A stretch of DNA of 64,000 nucleotides from Scolanthus callimorphus. Taxonomy: Eukaryota; Cnidaria; Anthozoa; Actiniaria; Edwardsiidae. A program made the translations under genes and the position numbers. This document shows positions 35,401 through 53,757 of this stretch, piece by piece (the stretch's first letter is position 1; the number at the start of each line of letters is the position of its first letter). Below the pieces are notes generated by a model. The model was given only the letters and a program-made list of their open reading frames with translations, was not told where the DNA came from and ran no database searches. Where the stretch lies: assembly GCA_033964015.1 (NCBI GenBank), contig CM066918.1:27921387-27985386 (forward strand), given 5' to 3'.

Positions 35401-36660
35401 AAAGGTTGCGTATTCAGGAGTTTTTTATTTCGTGGAATTAATGTCCGAGCAACAAACACAAACTCGAAAATTACTTTATGTCATTTTTGTGAAAATACCA
35501 ATATATTGAAATTGTGCAAAGATACTGTGAGGCAACTTCTAACATGTTCCTGTAATCGGGAATAAAGCATGATGTCAAAGAAACTTTTAATTTCGGCTTG
35601 TCTGACGTAGCAACAAGGGAGGTAAAACACAACGAATTCAGAGAGAAAAACGTGATGTTGTGAAATCCCCCCCAACCCCCTCCCCGGAATGAAATATGAA
35701 ATGCCGTGCTGTTCCCACTGCTAGAAACTGATCGTTGTTCAAACGATTTTTTCAAGAGAATTTGTTGTTGTTGTCGTATAACGTTATTATACTGGCTGGC
35801 AGTGACGCAAAATTTTAAAAATTTTTAAAACTCATATTTACAAATAAGAATTACCTGCCTGTAACAGAATGCAAAATAAGCCGTTCACTGCATTTTCGTG
35901 CAGTATCCTGCTTGTCTTTTCGATTTCTCTCGATTTCAGCGGCGCAAGCCCCGTCGAGTGTCGACAAGAGGGAAATAAATTTTGCAAACATAGTTTTCAT
36001 TTCGTCTTTTTCAAAATGCCCATTGTATGCCTAACACAGGTTCGTTACCCTAGGAAAAACGACAAAAGTTGTTGCGTGTCCGTGCTCTGTACCCGGGGGA
36101 CGCCCCTGGTATTTTTCGGGCGGAGTGCTCATCGTACCTTTTAGGTGGTTTAAATGAGGCCTCTGGTACCTTTTAGAGGGTAAAATTTGAAATGTCGACA
36201 TTTTTTTCAGATAGGTACCTCTTGGGTACGTTCTAGCGGTCAAAAACAATTAAAAGCTACGCCCTTTTTGGTACCTTTTAGTAGTAAAATGACTTACATA
36301 AATACTGTAGTACTTTGAGGTTCCATTTTCGTTGAACTTTGCAGATGAGTTGAACTTGTCAATGGGTAAAAGCTCGCACCAGAATCTTGAATTGCTTGGT
36401 TCTGCACTCGATGCTACGTTCAATGATAAACAATCCTCAGTTTTAAAGCACTTGAACAAACAATCAAGCTCTTCCGGCTCAAAACTACGCGAAATGATAT
36501 CGCCCAGAAGATATTTTGACTCATCTGGTTTTGCAAAGTTAATGAAATTAATTTGGCTTTCGGGATCTCTGTTGAGAGCTTTTGTAGTTGTTTCGCAGTT
36601 TGTTTGTGTAATCTTAAATAATAAGAACATGGACACCGTTAGCCCCGTTAGGCATCTCAT
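32452..36660 (-). CDS. PAN/apple-EGF-F5/8 type C secreted protein, copy C (intact)
   Basis: Five exons join in frame: 36660-36298, 35316-35193, 34063-33872, 33676-33543 and 32601-32452, giving 963 nt and 320 aa. Residues 1-22 are a signal peptide ([20 protein letters not shown]). About 47-121 is a PAN/apple-like region with Cys at 67, 71, 77 and 95 and possible N-glycosylation at NSS and NGT. Residues 122-162 are EGF-like ([14 protein letters not shown]...[14 protein letters not shown]). About 164-316 is an F5/8 type C domain ([59 protein letters not shown]) ending in the canonical Cys. Intron phases are 0, 1, 1, 0. It is probably secreted, with the discoidin domain binding glycans or lipids as in lactadherin-like proteins. 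The exact role is unknown. Start chosen at the signal-peptide ATG. Confidence 0.9.
32825..33404. mobile_element. 580-bp hAT-like MITE in copy C
   Basis: The ends are AGGGGCGTAGCCAG and CTGGCTACGCCCCT, flanked by GGATTCC (32818-32824 and 33405-33411). The equivalent site in copy B near 18258-18265 is uninterrupted. CAGGGGCGTAGCCAG ends are typical of animal hAT elements. Non-coding. Confidence 0.88.
34200..34840. repeat. Cluster of a dispersed repeat (CTCTGGTGACATCCATTTGA)
   Basis: A unit with GCAGGGGAGGCTCTGGTGAC, then TGGCGCGCACG, then CTCGCTTTATAAAA occurs twice here (about 34253 and 34540). It also occurs at about 16155, 19070 and 32175. It often lies next to CCAGAGCTCCCCGGCTC, suggesting a short interspersed element. 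Confidence 0.65.
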
Positions 36661-37559
36661 GGTGTCTTGCAATGAGAGCGGCGTTTTTTTCAGCACATGT
36701 TTGCTTGTTTTTTTTCCCCTCGATCTTATTTAGCTTACAGACCTGTGAGATTATGGAGGAGGTTATAAATAAGTAATGTCCTTAAAATCTGAAAATCAAA
36801 TGCAATAAATAATAAACACCATACAACAAAGCTGCAAAATGTCAAATGTTATTGAAGATTGAATCTACACCGTCGATAAATGCAACATGTATTGTGTAAT
36901 TCACGGATATCCCGCATTCACTGTTCCTAGTTACTGTTGCTACGTAGGACAAGCCTAAATGTTTCTTTGGCATTGAGCAAGGAACAGGCACCCATTGCTG
37001 GGAGGTGTGAGAAGTTCCCACTTTGGGTTTTATACGCGTGTTTATATTTTCATAAGGAAAAGCCGAATAATTCATTACAAAATCCTCAAATTTCAAGTTA
37101 GTCGAACTTTTATTATTTAAAAAAATAATACATGTTTCTCGTCCCCGCCCGCGTCACTTTTTGGGGGCGCATCAAAATTTTACTATTTGTTACTTTTGCT
37201 TTAAATGCTTTTTACAAAGCCAGAAATAACTGACTGGTGCTACTGAACGCTCAATCACATTGCAGAGGAAACTAAAGCTTTAGTTTCAGCACTATCTGAC
37301 TTGCATTGATTAATATTTGATAGCAGAACTCAAAGGAAGTATCACACACTTATCAGAGTCATCTGTACCCAAATTATCTAATCCGAGAGCAGTTTTTGAT
37401 ATAATAAATAAAAATAAAATGCGTCTGCCCGCCCTATTTTTCTCACAAATCCGGACGAGAAACATGTCTTTTTTTACTTGGCATAAGTAGGCAGGGAAAC
37501 CACAATAGGTATAAAGCCAATTAATAGTTTCTGCCCTGTTTACTCATGGGTATATTATA

Positions 37560-38961
37560 GCGGAGCTCCTGCGCGGGCCGAAGGCCCGCGCAAGCGGAGC
37601 ACCATACCTAAGGAAATAACGTCTAGCATACTATGGAGTTGATTTTCAAACGTCACGGGCTTTCTTGCTCATTTTGCTTACGTTATTGACGGCGCCAAGT
37701 CATATGATTACGGCGTTGAAATGGTATCGCCCAAAAGATTAATGTGTCCAAGTTTGGTTGCCATAGGTTGTTCCCTTCTTGAGATATGAATTTTTTTGTT
37801 TCTTCCTGGTATGAAAGGTATAGCGTACGTCCGTCCGTCCGTCCGCCGTACGCGGAAACTCATGGGAACCCTGTGGTATACTAAGAAAATTAACAAATCT
37901 CGGGAAGGGATGGAGCTCAGACAACCAAACTTGGGTGAAGTTTTCTAAGTGGCAAGGGGGTTCAACTGCATGGTCACGTGGAATGACGTCATTGATGACG
38001 TCATCAAAGGAGAAACATCATATATCTCAAGAAGGGATGAACCACAGACAACCAAACTTGGGTGAAGTTGTCTAAGTGGCAAGGGGGGTGCAACTGCATG
38101 GTCACGTGGTGTGACGTCATTGATGACGTCATCATAGGAGAAAAATGATATATCTCAAGAAGGGATGAACCTCAGACAACCAAACTTGGGTGAAGTTGTC
38201 TAAGTGGCAAGGGGGGTGCAACTGCATGGTCACGTGGTATGACGTCATTGATGACGTCATCATAGCAGAAAAATTATATATCTCAAGAAGGGATGAACTT
38301 CAGACAACCAAACTTGGGTGAAGTTATCTAAGTGGCAGAGGGTGCAACTTCATGGTCACATGGTATGACGTCATTGATGACGTCATCATAGGAGAAACAT
38401 GATATATCTCAAGAAGGGATGAACCTCAGACAACCAAACTTGGGTGAAGTTGTCTAAGTGGCAAGGGGGGTGCAACTGCATGGTCACGTGGTATGACGTC
38501 ATTGATGACGTCATCATAGCAGAAAAATTATATATCTCAAGAAGGGATGAACTTCAGACAACCAAACTTGGGTGAAGTTATCTAAGTGGCAGAGGGGTGC
38601 AACTTCATGGTCACATGGTATGACGTCATTGATGACGTCATCATAGGAGAAACATGATATATCTCAAGAAGGGATGAACCTCAGACAACCAAACTTGGGT
38701 GAAGTTGTCTAAGTGGCAAGGGAGGGGGGGGCAACTGTATGGTCATGTGGTATGACGTCATTGATGACGTCATCAAACGCGAAAAGGTTTACATCGTTGA
38801 AGGGATGAACCTTAGATAACCACACTTGGATGAACAAGTGCTTAGTCACGTGGTATAACGTTGCAAGGCTATCTCTTCATGTACAATGGCAACCTTTTTG
38901 TCTCGTTAAAAAAATATTTAACCGGGAGCTCCGCTTTTAGCCAGTGGCTAAATCTATATAT
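37560..38961. mobile_element. Satellite-carrying element 2 (128-bp repeats)
   Basis: It has the same ends as element 1: GCGGAGCTCCTGCGCGGGCC hairpin on the left; GGAGCTCCGC, TTTAGCCAGTGGCTAAA and TCTATATAT on the right. The body has repeats with cores at 37984, 38112, 38241, 38367, 38494, 38622 and 38753, so the period is again about 128 bp, although unit sequence differs clearly from element 1. The core reads TATGACGTCATTGATGACGT. Element 3 starts right after its terminal TA. Confidence 0.85.
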
Positions 38962-38963
38962 TA

Positions 38964-41285
38964 GCGGAGCTCCTGCGCGGGCCAAAGGCCCGCGCAAGCG
39001 GAGCACCATACCTAAGGAAATAACGTCTAGCATAACTATGGAGTTGATTTTCAAACGTCACGGGCTTTCTTGCTCATTTTGCTTACGTTATTGACGGCGC
39101 CAAGTCAAATGATTAGGGCGTTGAAATGGTATCGCCCAAAAGATGAATGTGTCCAAGTTTGGTTGCCATAGTTGTTCCCTTCTTGAGATATGAATTTTTT
39201 TGTTTCTTCCTGGTATCAAAGGTATAGCGTACGTCCGTCCGTCCGTCCGCCGTACGCGGAAACTCATGGGAACCCTGTGGTATACTAAGAAAAAATTATT
39301 TCTCTTCAAGGGAACATGCTAAGACAACCAAACTTGGGATATTTTATCTGTGCTACCAGGGAGGTGCTGCAACATGATCACGTGACGTGACGTCATCGAT
39401 GACGTCATCAAATAGAAAAATAATATATCTCTGGAAGGGATGAACCTCAGACAACCAAACTTGGGTGAAGTTATCTAAGTGGCAAGAGAGGTGCAGCTGT
39501 ATGGTCACGTGGTATGACGTCATCGATGACGTCATCACAGGAGAAAAAGAACATATCTCGGGAAGGGATGAACTTCAAACAACCAAATTTGGGTAAAGTT
39601 ATCTAAGTGGCAAGGGGGGTGATACTGTATGGTCATGTGGTATGACGTCATCGATGACGTCATTATAGGAGAAAAAGATCATTTATTATATAAACACCAA
39701 TGAAATACCGGGTGATCTCCCGCGCGAAAACTTGATATCTTCACACGTGAAAATAACATGATATTTTCACATGTGAAGATATCACACTTGCCTTTGCTCA
39801 ATGCTCGATTTTTAAGCTTAACTCAAATAAAATTAGAATTTGGTATTTCATTGATGTTTATATAATAAACAGAACATTACATGGCCGCTTGGAGACACGA
39901 ATTTTATCTTCTCGTGTTAAAAATTTATCTCACTCGTTCGCTGCGCTCACTCGTGAGATAAATTTTCATCACTCGAAGATAAAATTCGTATCTCCGCGCG
40001 GCCATGCAATATCCTCTATATCTCAGGAAGGGATAAACCTCAGTCAACCAAACTTGGGTTAAGTTGTGTTAGTGGCAAGGGGGGTGCAACTGTATGGTCA
40101 CGTGGTATGATCGATGACGTCATCATAGGAGAAAAAGGATATATCACAGGAAGGGATAAACCTCAGACAACCAAACTTGGGTGAAGTTATCTAAGTGGCA
40201 AGGGGGGTGCAACTGCACGGTCACGTGGTATGACGTCATCGATGACGTCATCACAGGAGCAAAAAAACATCTCGGAAAGGAATAACCAAATTTGGGTAAA
40301 GTTATCTAAGTGGCAAGGGAGGTGCTACTGTATGGTCATGTGGTATGACGTCATCGATGACGTCATTATAGGAGAAAAAGATCATTTATTATATAAACAC
40401 CAATGAAATACCGGGTGATCTCCCGCGCGAAAACTTGATATCTTCACACGTGAAAATAACATGATATTTTCACGTGAAGATATCACACTTGCCTTTGCTC
40501 AATGCTCGATTTTTAAGCTTAACTCAAATAAAATTAGAATTTGGTATTTCATTGATGTTTATATCATAAACAGAACATTACATGGCCGCTTGGAGACACG
40601 AATTTTATCTTCTCGTGTTAAAAATTTATCTCACTCGTTCGCTGCGCTCACTCGTGAGATAAATTTTCATCACTCGAAGATAAAATTCGTATCTCCGCGC
40701 GGCCATGCATATCCTCTATATCTCAGGAAGGGATAAACCTCAGTCAACCAAACTTGGGTTAAGTTGTGTTAGTGGCAAGGGGGGTGCAACTGTATGGTCA
40801 CGTGGTATGATCGATGACGTCATCATAGGAGAAAAAGGATATATCACAGGAAGGGATAAACCTCAGACAACCAAACTTGGGTGAAGTTATCTAAGTGGCA
40901 AGGGGGGTGCAACTGCACGGTCACGTGGTATGACGTCATCGATGACGTCATCACAGGAGCAAAAAAAAACATCTCGGGAAGGAATGAACTTCAGACAACC
41001 AAACTTGGGTGAAGTTATCTACGTGGCACGGGGGTGCAACTGCATGGTCACGTGGTATAACGTCATCGATGACGTCATCACAAGAGAAAAAGAACATATC
41101 TCAGAAGGGATAAACCTTAGACAACCAGACTTGTGTGGTGGAAGTGGCAAGGGGGTGCAAGTGCTTAGTCGAGTGGTATGATGGTGCAAGACTACGCCTA
41201 TGTACAATAGCAACCTTTTTGCCTCGTTAACAGAAAAATATGTAACCGGGAGCTCCGCTTTTAGCCAGTGGCTAAATCTATATAT
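38964..41285. mobile_element. Satellite-carrying element 3, with internal duplication
   Basis: It has the same terminal hairpins as elements 1 and 2. The repeat array (core GACGTCATCGATGACGTCAT) is interrupted by two foldback MITEs that were later copied together with neighbouring repeats. TA follows the right end (41286-41287). Confidence 0.82.
39671..41010. repeat. 703-bp tandem duplication inside element 3
   Basis: 39671 to about 40370 and 40374 to about 41010 are nearly identical with a 703-bp offset. Each copy contains the foldbacks seen at 39683-39868 (TTATTATATAAACA ends) and 39879-40012 (CATGGCCGC...GCGGCCATG, with GAATTTTATCTTC arms). The MITEs therefore inserted before the duplication. 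Confidence 0.85.
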
Positions 41286-43480
41286 TATATACTCAGTACA
41301 TGCAATAATCCGATAATATAGGCTAGGAATTGCGTCATTACTGACAGTCGCACACATGCCGAGCCGTTTTTCTTCACCTTCTTCTCATTTACAATCTAAC
41401 TAATGAGCATTCTTTTCTCCTTTCCTCCCCCCAATTTGTTAAATTTTGTCACAAATCCAAGATCGCGGCCACGCAAAAGCAAACTCGTTTCTCGACCTAA
41501 AACTACTATAACTATCCAACGCCTGCGAGCAGGCTATCCCTGTCGAAGCGTGAGAACATCCATCAAAATGTTTTTGTTTTTATAAAAAGAGGTTGCTTTG
41601 GTAATTGTTTCACTTACGCAAAAATCGCATCCAACTGATTTCTTGCTCTCAAATTAGCCAATCAGTACGATTTTGGTTTGCACGCCAAGCATTTCCAACG
41701 ATTCTAAAATATTGCCATTGAGCAAATACTTTTCCATCTCCTCAGAAAATGTTGCTTTGTGTCAAATGAATTTCCTGCCGGGTTTGACTTGTACATAGAG
41801 TAGAGGCTCTCTCTACTAAGACTAAGACAGCAAGCCATCGTTTATATTCATTCGACAGAGCGGTGAAAAGTTGTCACAGCTCGGAGTTCTTCTATTTATG
41901 GCCCTTACGCTATAACACAGACGTCTCTTTCCCTCCATTTTGATGGAGGAGAGGCTGTACACAAGCGATACGTAAATAAAACGGGGATTTCATGTGTCTT
42001 AATGGAGCTTTCCGTTTACAAGAGTGTCCGTTACTAGAGTTAACTGCAGTGTCAGATAAACTAGGGGGTCATCCCCCTCCCCGGCCCCTAAGAGCGATAC
42101 GGCCCTGAACTATGCATCAATTGACTAATAATTGCAGCACGCCCCCCCCTCCCCCAAGAGCGATACGGCACTGAACTGTGCATCAATTGACTAATAATTG
42201 CATCACTATTTGGCATGAAAAGTCTGTATTTATTTGAAACACTGTAAAGTCTTACATACATATACATTAGAGCCACGACATCACAACAAATAGTCATCAA
42301 AACTAGAGGAAGACCTCGTGTGTGTGGTTTCCTCTCATAAAGAACTAGTAAAACTGTAGCTACTCTACAATACTGTATTCTCTAAGTATCAAAAATAAAA
42401 TACTCTATGCTCTAACTAGAAAAATGCAAGATGTCATTTACAAAGCTTGGTTCTTAAATTATGATCAATTGGAGGCTATAATATGGCCCTTAACCCAAAA
42501 TACAGACTCCTAATGCCAATATGGATCTTTAGAAACGTGTCCTATCTAACATTTTCTTAAGAAAATCAGAGAATGAATACAGTTTACGCTGTGGTGAATC
42601 TCTTAGTCAAAGCCATGAAGGATTGGTGAATGAAAGAACTGTACACTCCCAAGTACGACCGAATGAAACTTCTCCCTACAATTTTATAATAATTCGGAAC
42701 AAAGGTATCGCTATTTGATTTTAAAAATTTTGAAGTTAAAGAACAATAGATCAATCAAATAGTATATTCTCCTAATTTGCTAGGGAGGACAGAGTGGAAA
42801 TCAGATTTCTACAAGTTCTTAACTCCACAGTTTATGAATATATAAGCTCAAGATTTTTTCTCATATAGTCCTTATAGCTATACACAATATTCAAAACTTG
42901 CATGAAATTTGAAGGCTAATGTGTGATCTTTAGATATCAAGGCCTAAACTTAGCGAGAAGTGATACTATAATCAGCCAAAAAAATGAATATTTTTACTGC
43001 CTTTGTGCAGACTGGGTAAAAATTTGGTAAATTATGCAAGGGAAGGTTACAGTTATTTTTCACAAGAAATCACTGCAGCCGAAATAAATGTGAAGAAAAC
43101 AACTCACCAAATGTCATTTCTGCTCTGCCACTAGGGAGGATACTGCACTTGCCCAGGAGATGTCGCACTTAGATTGCTTGGGAGCGAAAGGGCCAAGCAC
43201 GCTTACAGAGAGGCCCTTCTAATTAAGTTTTAGATGCCCTATCAACATATGAATTCTCAATACCTGCTATACACAATAGAGGAAATTTAGTTCTCCATCA
43301 GACTCTGACCAGCCTTTCATTCAACCCTGTCTCTGAGTAAGGGAGGCAAGAGTACCCTGTGAACTGTGGGCAACCCACAACAAGTCGTTCAGTCTGAGCA
43401 AAAGTCCAGCCCAGTAGCGACCTGAACCGTAGCTGGCTGTACAATAGAAGTATGCTACACTGTAAGGTCAATAATGCCTG
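41286..43480. other. Region downstream of ANP32, no separate gene seen
   Basis: It probably includes the ANP32 3' untranslated region (reverse-strand AATAAA candidates, for example near 42230). A 66-bp direct duplication lies at 42088-42210 (GAGCGATACGGC...ATCAATTGACTAATAATTGC). No coding exon was recognised on either strand. Confidence 0.5.
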
Positions 43481-49955
<6,475 letters not shown>

Positions 49956-51980
49956 TGCACTTTTTTATGATTCTACACGCTTTGCGTTCTTCTTTCTCTC
50001 AGCGATCGAACGACTCTCTCGCGCCAGAAGCTAGGCTCCCCAGAGGGGGGTGCAACTAATTGTTTGAGGGGACCCGGTAATGAGCTCTCAGATGTTTATG
50101 TTACCTTTCTTTTAGGAGAAATGAGATTTCCATCAAGAAATTTTCATAGGAAGAGGCCAAAATATCAAATTTAACTCGCAAAAATTCAAGGTTAAATTCT
50201 GAAATTTAAAAGCCTCAGTTTCAAAACTATGAAGTAATTTTTTCTTCTGATTTTTCTGTGGCAATCAAAATGTTCTATGCCATAGATTTAGTCTATAAAA
50301 AAGTCAAACTGCAACTGAATTTTTGCAAATACTCAAATTCATGATTGCTAAGAATTACTGGTTTCTTATAGAAGCAATATTTAGAAAAAAACTGATGGAG
50401 TTTTGCTTACAAACGCTGCCTAGAAACACAAAAAAACGTCTCTAAATTCTCCAAACCTCTAAATGACGTCATTTGCTCCAGCGCCCTTTGATTCACGTGA
50501 TCCAAGCCGCCATCTTGAACAAGAAAAGAAAGAAAATCAACAAATTTTGCAAAACATTCGAGCATATAACGACAAGTCTGCTAAAAGAAAACTAGAAAAA
50601 TACAAAATAAATACGGAATACTTAGTACCGCTGATTTTAAGTTCGTAAAACCGGCGAAGACTCCAAAAACTGCCATGTTTGCTTCGTGTGGACGGCTTCG
50701 TGAACGACGTAACATGCATGTTCTTAAATTCGTCGTAACTCGCTTTAAATACCATCATGGACTTGTCTCTTCAAAGGAACTACTTGTAAAATAACTTTTA
50801 CCAGTTGACCAGCTGGTTTCCTTTGAAAAATGTGAGTTATTTCTTGCGATTCTCGTGAATTTTAGTGCAGGGGCGATGCCGATTTCTGAAAAAGCTTCGA
50901 ATCTCTTGTAGATTTAGTTGAACATTGTTCTAATACCGTGTACCCCCCTCCAATAAGAAGCCATACAGCTCAGGCATCCCATAATTTCGCTTGTCAGTAA
51001 ACACGCTCGAAAGCGTAAAGCGTTTTTCTGGTCGTGTTTTTAGGCTGCAGTTGAGCTCAAGAAAAAACCTTTTTTCTTTACATTAAGACTTCAATAATCT
51101 GAGAAACTCATTTTGAATTATCTTCAAATTTCAGACCAAATTAAGTCCCCAATCGAACCAGCTAAGCGTAAAGTAAAATTTTGCTATGGAATAAGAGTTA
51201 CCGGAGAGCCGGCTAAAACTTTTCTGATTTTGAAATCCGTGGTTTCAAAACGAGGCTGCCACAAGAACTTTATTATTCCTCGTGCAGTGAAGGTTTTTCG
51301 AAAGCAGGAAAAAAGCATAATTGGTGAAAATTCAAATTGAGTGTGTCATTCTTTCGCATACGAACACAAGTTCTGCGCATTCGAGGGCAACTTTTCTTCG
51401 CTTTGGCAGAAAGGAAAGAAGGACGAGTTTTGCCTTCAGTCACCTTCGCTATCAACAAGACTAATAAAATATGCAAACGAGTTCTCCGTGTCCAAATAAA
51501 GAGACATGAGGGAAGGCAGTATTAATTTTTTTTCTTTTCATAAATTCCTTCCCCCTTAAAAAAATTCATAATATTGCAGGAGAAAAACTCAAGTGTTAAT
51601 CCTGGAAAGTATAAATCAGCACAGTTTTCTTTTGGCTTGGCAGATTGGCTCTGGTGGCTTCGACTTCGTGAAATATAAAATTTTTAGGTGAAAGCACAGC
51701 ATCTCGCAGCCAGCAAATTGTGTGTGGGAAAATAATTTCAGGGATTTTAGTGAAAATAAAGGACTCATTTCAGATATGACAGTGGCCATACTTCGCTCTA
51801 GCCGGCGTTCCCCCGTGAAGCGTGGGGTGAAAACCATATTATAATGGCATTTAGAAAATAACACCTATTTTATATGGTGAATGTGCGCATTCTGATTGGT
51901 TAAAAGGCGTGTTTGTAAGAGACCTGAGAAACACGATTGTCACGCAACGCTGTCGCGCGTGTGTATGTTATTTCTAAAAG
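49956..51980. other. Region upstream of ANP32, no recognised gene
   Basis: It includes the ANP32 promoter side (49956 to about 50100). Plus-strand open frames at 50463-50648 and 51113-51340 are short, match no family I know and lack convincing splice partners. A divergent gene cannot be excluded. Confidence 0.4.
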
Positions 51981-51984
51981 CAAT

Positions 51985-52160
51985 AAAAGTACTTTCCGCT
52001 TACTCTCTGGTTTCTTACAAACACTCGGGGAATGTTGGTCGAACTGATAAAACTTGAAAGGACACTCGCCTGCGGCTCGTGTCTTTCAAGTTTTGCTCAG
52101 TTCTCCCAACACCCCCTCGTGTTTGTAAGAAACCAGAGAGCACGCGGAAAGTACGTTTAT
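51985..52160. repeat. Foldback with ~75-bp arms
   Basis: AAGTACTTTCCGC, CTCTGGTTTCTTACAAACAC and AACTTGAAAGGACAC on the left pair with GTGTCTTTCAAGTT, GTGTTTGTAAGAAACCAGAG and GCGGAAAGTAC on the right, around a centre of about 15 bp. Probably a MITE. Confidence 0.8.
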
Positions 52161-52386
52161 TGCTTAAATATAAAATCGTCGAATATCCACGTGTCACTGT
52201 TCCATGGTCCCGCAAGCGCACGCACTGTCAGCGATGCAGCACACTCGTTCTTGCACTTTTGGCGGTCGTGTGCTAAGATGGGATCCCCAGCAAAGTCACA
52301 AATGTTCTTTTTTCTTGATGATGTATCTTACAATTTGGATGTTTTTATAAAGTTTATTACTCGAACTAGAGGCATGCACGCTACAA

Positions 52387-53193
52387 GGGACCGGTCATTA
52401 TTTATCGCCTGGGGGGGGGGGGGGGGGGGGGGCAGAAGATTTTAGGGGGGATCACTTCATTTTGGGACGAGGGAAAGGGGGGATCTCTCAAAGCCGGAAG
52501 CCCTGAAAGGGGGGACCACAAGTAGTTATTCCAGCTTCTCTAACATTTGCATTTTGTACTTCACTTTCACTCAATACTTTAATAAAAATTTCGGCGCGCT
52601 TCGCGCGCATATAAAGAATATAATCTCATATAGTCTTTGGCAACTCGCGCCACCAAGACATTACTTTCGCACCGTTCACAAGAACAAGTGTATCTTATCA
52701 AACCAAAAATGCCCTGCAGTGATAGGCCTGGCGGGCAGTCACTATGTTTGAAAGAAGAGTAAGCGTGAGTTCAAACGTTACGGCTATGGAAATTCGTCAT
52801 TTGGGCCGCGCTTCACGCAAATGAATAATAATAATTTCGTCATTTCGGCGCGCAATTGCGCGCATGAATAATAAAATCTACAGGATTTGTTTACTATACA
52901 CACAAAAAAATGGAATGTTCATCTACACTTTCTCTGAGGCTGGATGAAATGCGTTTATCAAAATTCGGGCGCGCTTCGCGCGCAAAGAAAAATGCATCCC
53001 CTCTATCTGTAAATTTTCTTCTACTAGGTCAAATAGGGGTCGGGGGGGATCACGAAAATGTTTAACTGCTCTGAGGGGGGATCACATTGATCATTGTACT
53101 TATAGAGGGAGGATCACTGCGTTTTGACCTTGTAATACCCAAATAAAAATAAATATAAATAAACCCCCCAGGCGATAAATAATGACCGGTCCC
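52387..53193. mobile_element. 807-bp Harbinger-like MITE, complete
   Basis: The ends are GGGACCGGTCATTATTTATC and its complement ending GGTCCC, with a G-run after the left end. The right flank is TAA and the left flank is CAA. The interior carries the GGCGCGCTTCGCGCGC palindromes and ATAGGCCTGGCGGGC stretch shared with the larger elements at 10405 and 19936. It is the best intact representative of the family here. Confidence 0.87.
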
Positions 53194-53228
53194 TAACATG
53201 GAGCCTTCTGATTGGTTTACAAAGTGTG

Positions 53229-53422
53229 TAGCCGTATTCACACTAGAGGACGAGTTCATCGTCTGACAAGTTTTCCGTCTGATACGAATTCAGACGGCGA
53301 TTTCCCGTCAAGATCAAAAATCCGTCTCGTCTCGGTTTCACACTAATATAAGGGACGAGTTTTCCGTCCGGGCGAAAACTCGTCTCAGACGAGTTTTCCG
53401 TCTCTAGGTGTGAATACGGCTA
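53229..53422. mobile_element. 194-bp foldback MITE rich in GACGAG/CGTCT
   Basis: Terminal repeats TAGCCGTATTCACACTAGAG and the complement ending TGTGAATACGGCTA. The interior is short GACGAGTTTTCCGTC hairpins. It lies 35 bp from the previous element. Same architecture as 13619-13898 with a different motif. Confidence 0.87.
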
Positions 53423-53647
53423 ATGGGAAATAGTGTATCTAAAAATATAATATTTGTGACTGCGCTGGGTTGTTCCTAGCTAGCTATGGCAACATACATT
53501 GCGCGCATATAATCTACCATTTTGTCTACCCCACTTTTCCACCCAAATTTTCAAATTGAATAAGGCGAAAGACATCGCCACAAAATTTGGTTATTGGTCG
53601 TTTAATTTTCGGTCTTTGACTTGGATTCCTCTCTTAGATTATATTTC

Positions 53648-53757
53648 TTTGCAGGTGTTTCTGTCAGTCTTAGCAAAGTTGTTCGCGTGTCTCGCGCGAA
53701 ATACAAGACACGCGAATAAGTTGCTAGCTAATAAAAGGCTGACAGAAGAAACTGCAG
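53648..53757. repeat. Imperfect inverted repeat
   Basis: TTTCTGTCAG and TTCGCGTGTCT on the left pair with AGACACGCGAA and CTGACAGAAGAAA on the right, around CGCGCGAAATACA. Confidence 0.7.

Larger units (their letters stand above)
30240..37180. repeat. Segmental duplication, unit 2 (carries copy C)
   Basis: It is the partner of 14411-29620. The right ends of the two units stop at the same motif (GGCGCATCAA at about 29610 and 37174). Unit 2 has private insertions at 30808-30929, 30991-31682 and 32825-33404. Confidence 0.85.

Noticed and set aside
16700..41200. Regularly spaced repeats resembling a CRISPR array
   Set aside because: The whole 128-bp unit is repeated, with no unique spacers. The host is a eukaryote and there are no cas genes.
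50463..51340. A plus-strand gene divergent from ANP32
   Set aside because: Only short open frames with no recognised domain and no consistent splice junctions. Left as unexplained intergenic sequence.
52032..52445. 137-aa plus-strand open frame
   Set aside because: It overlaps a foldback arm and ends in the G-run of a MITE. No homology recognised.
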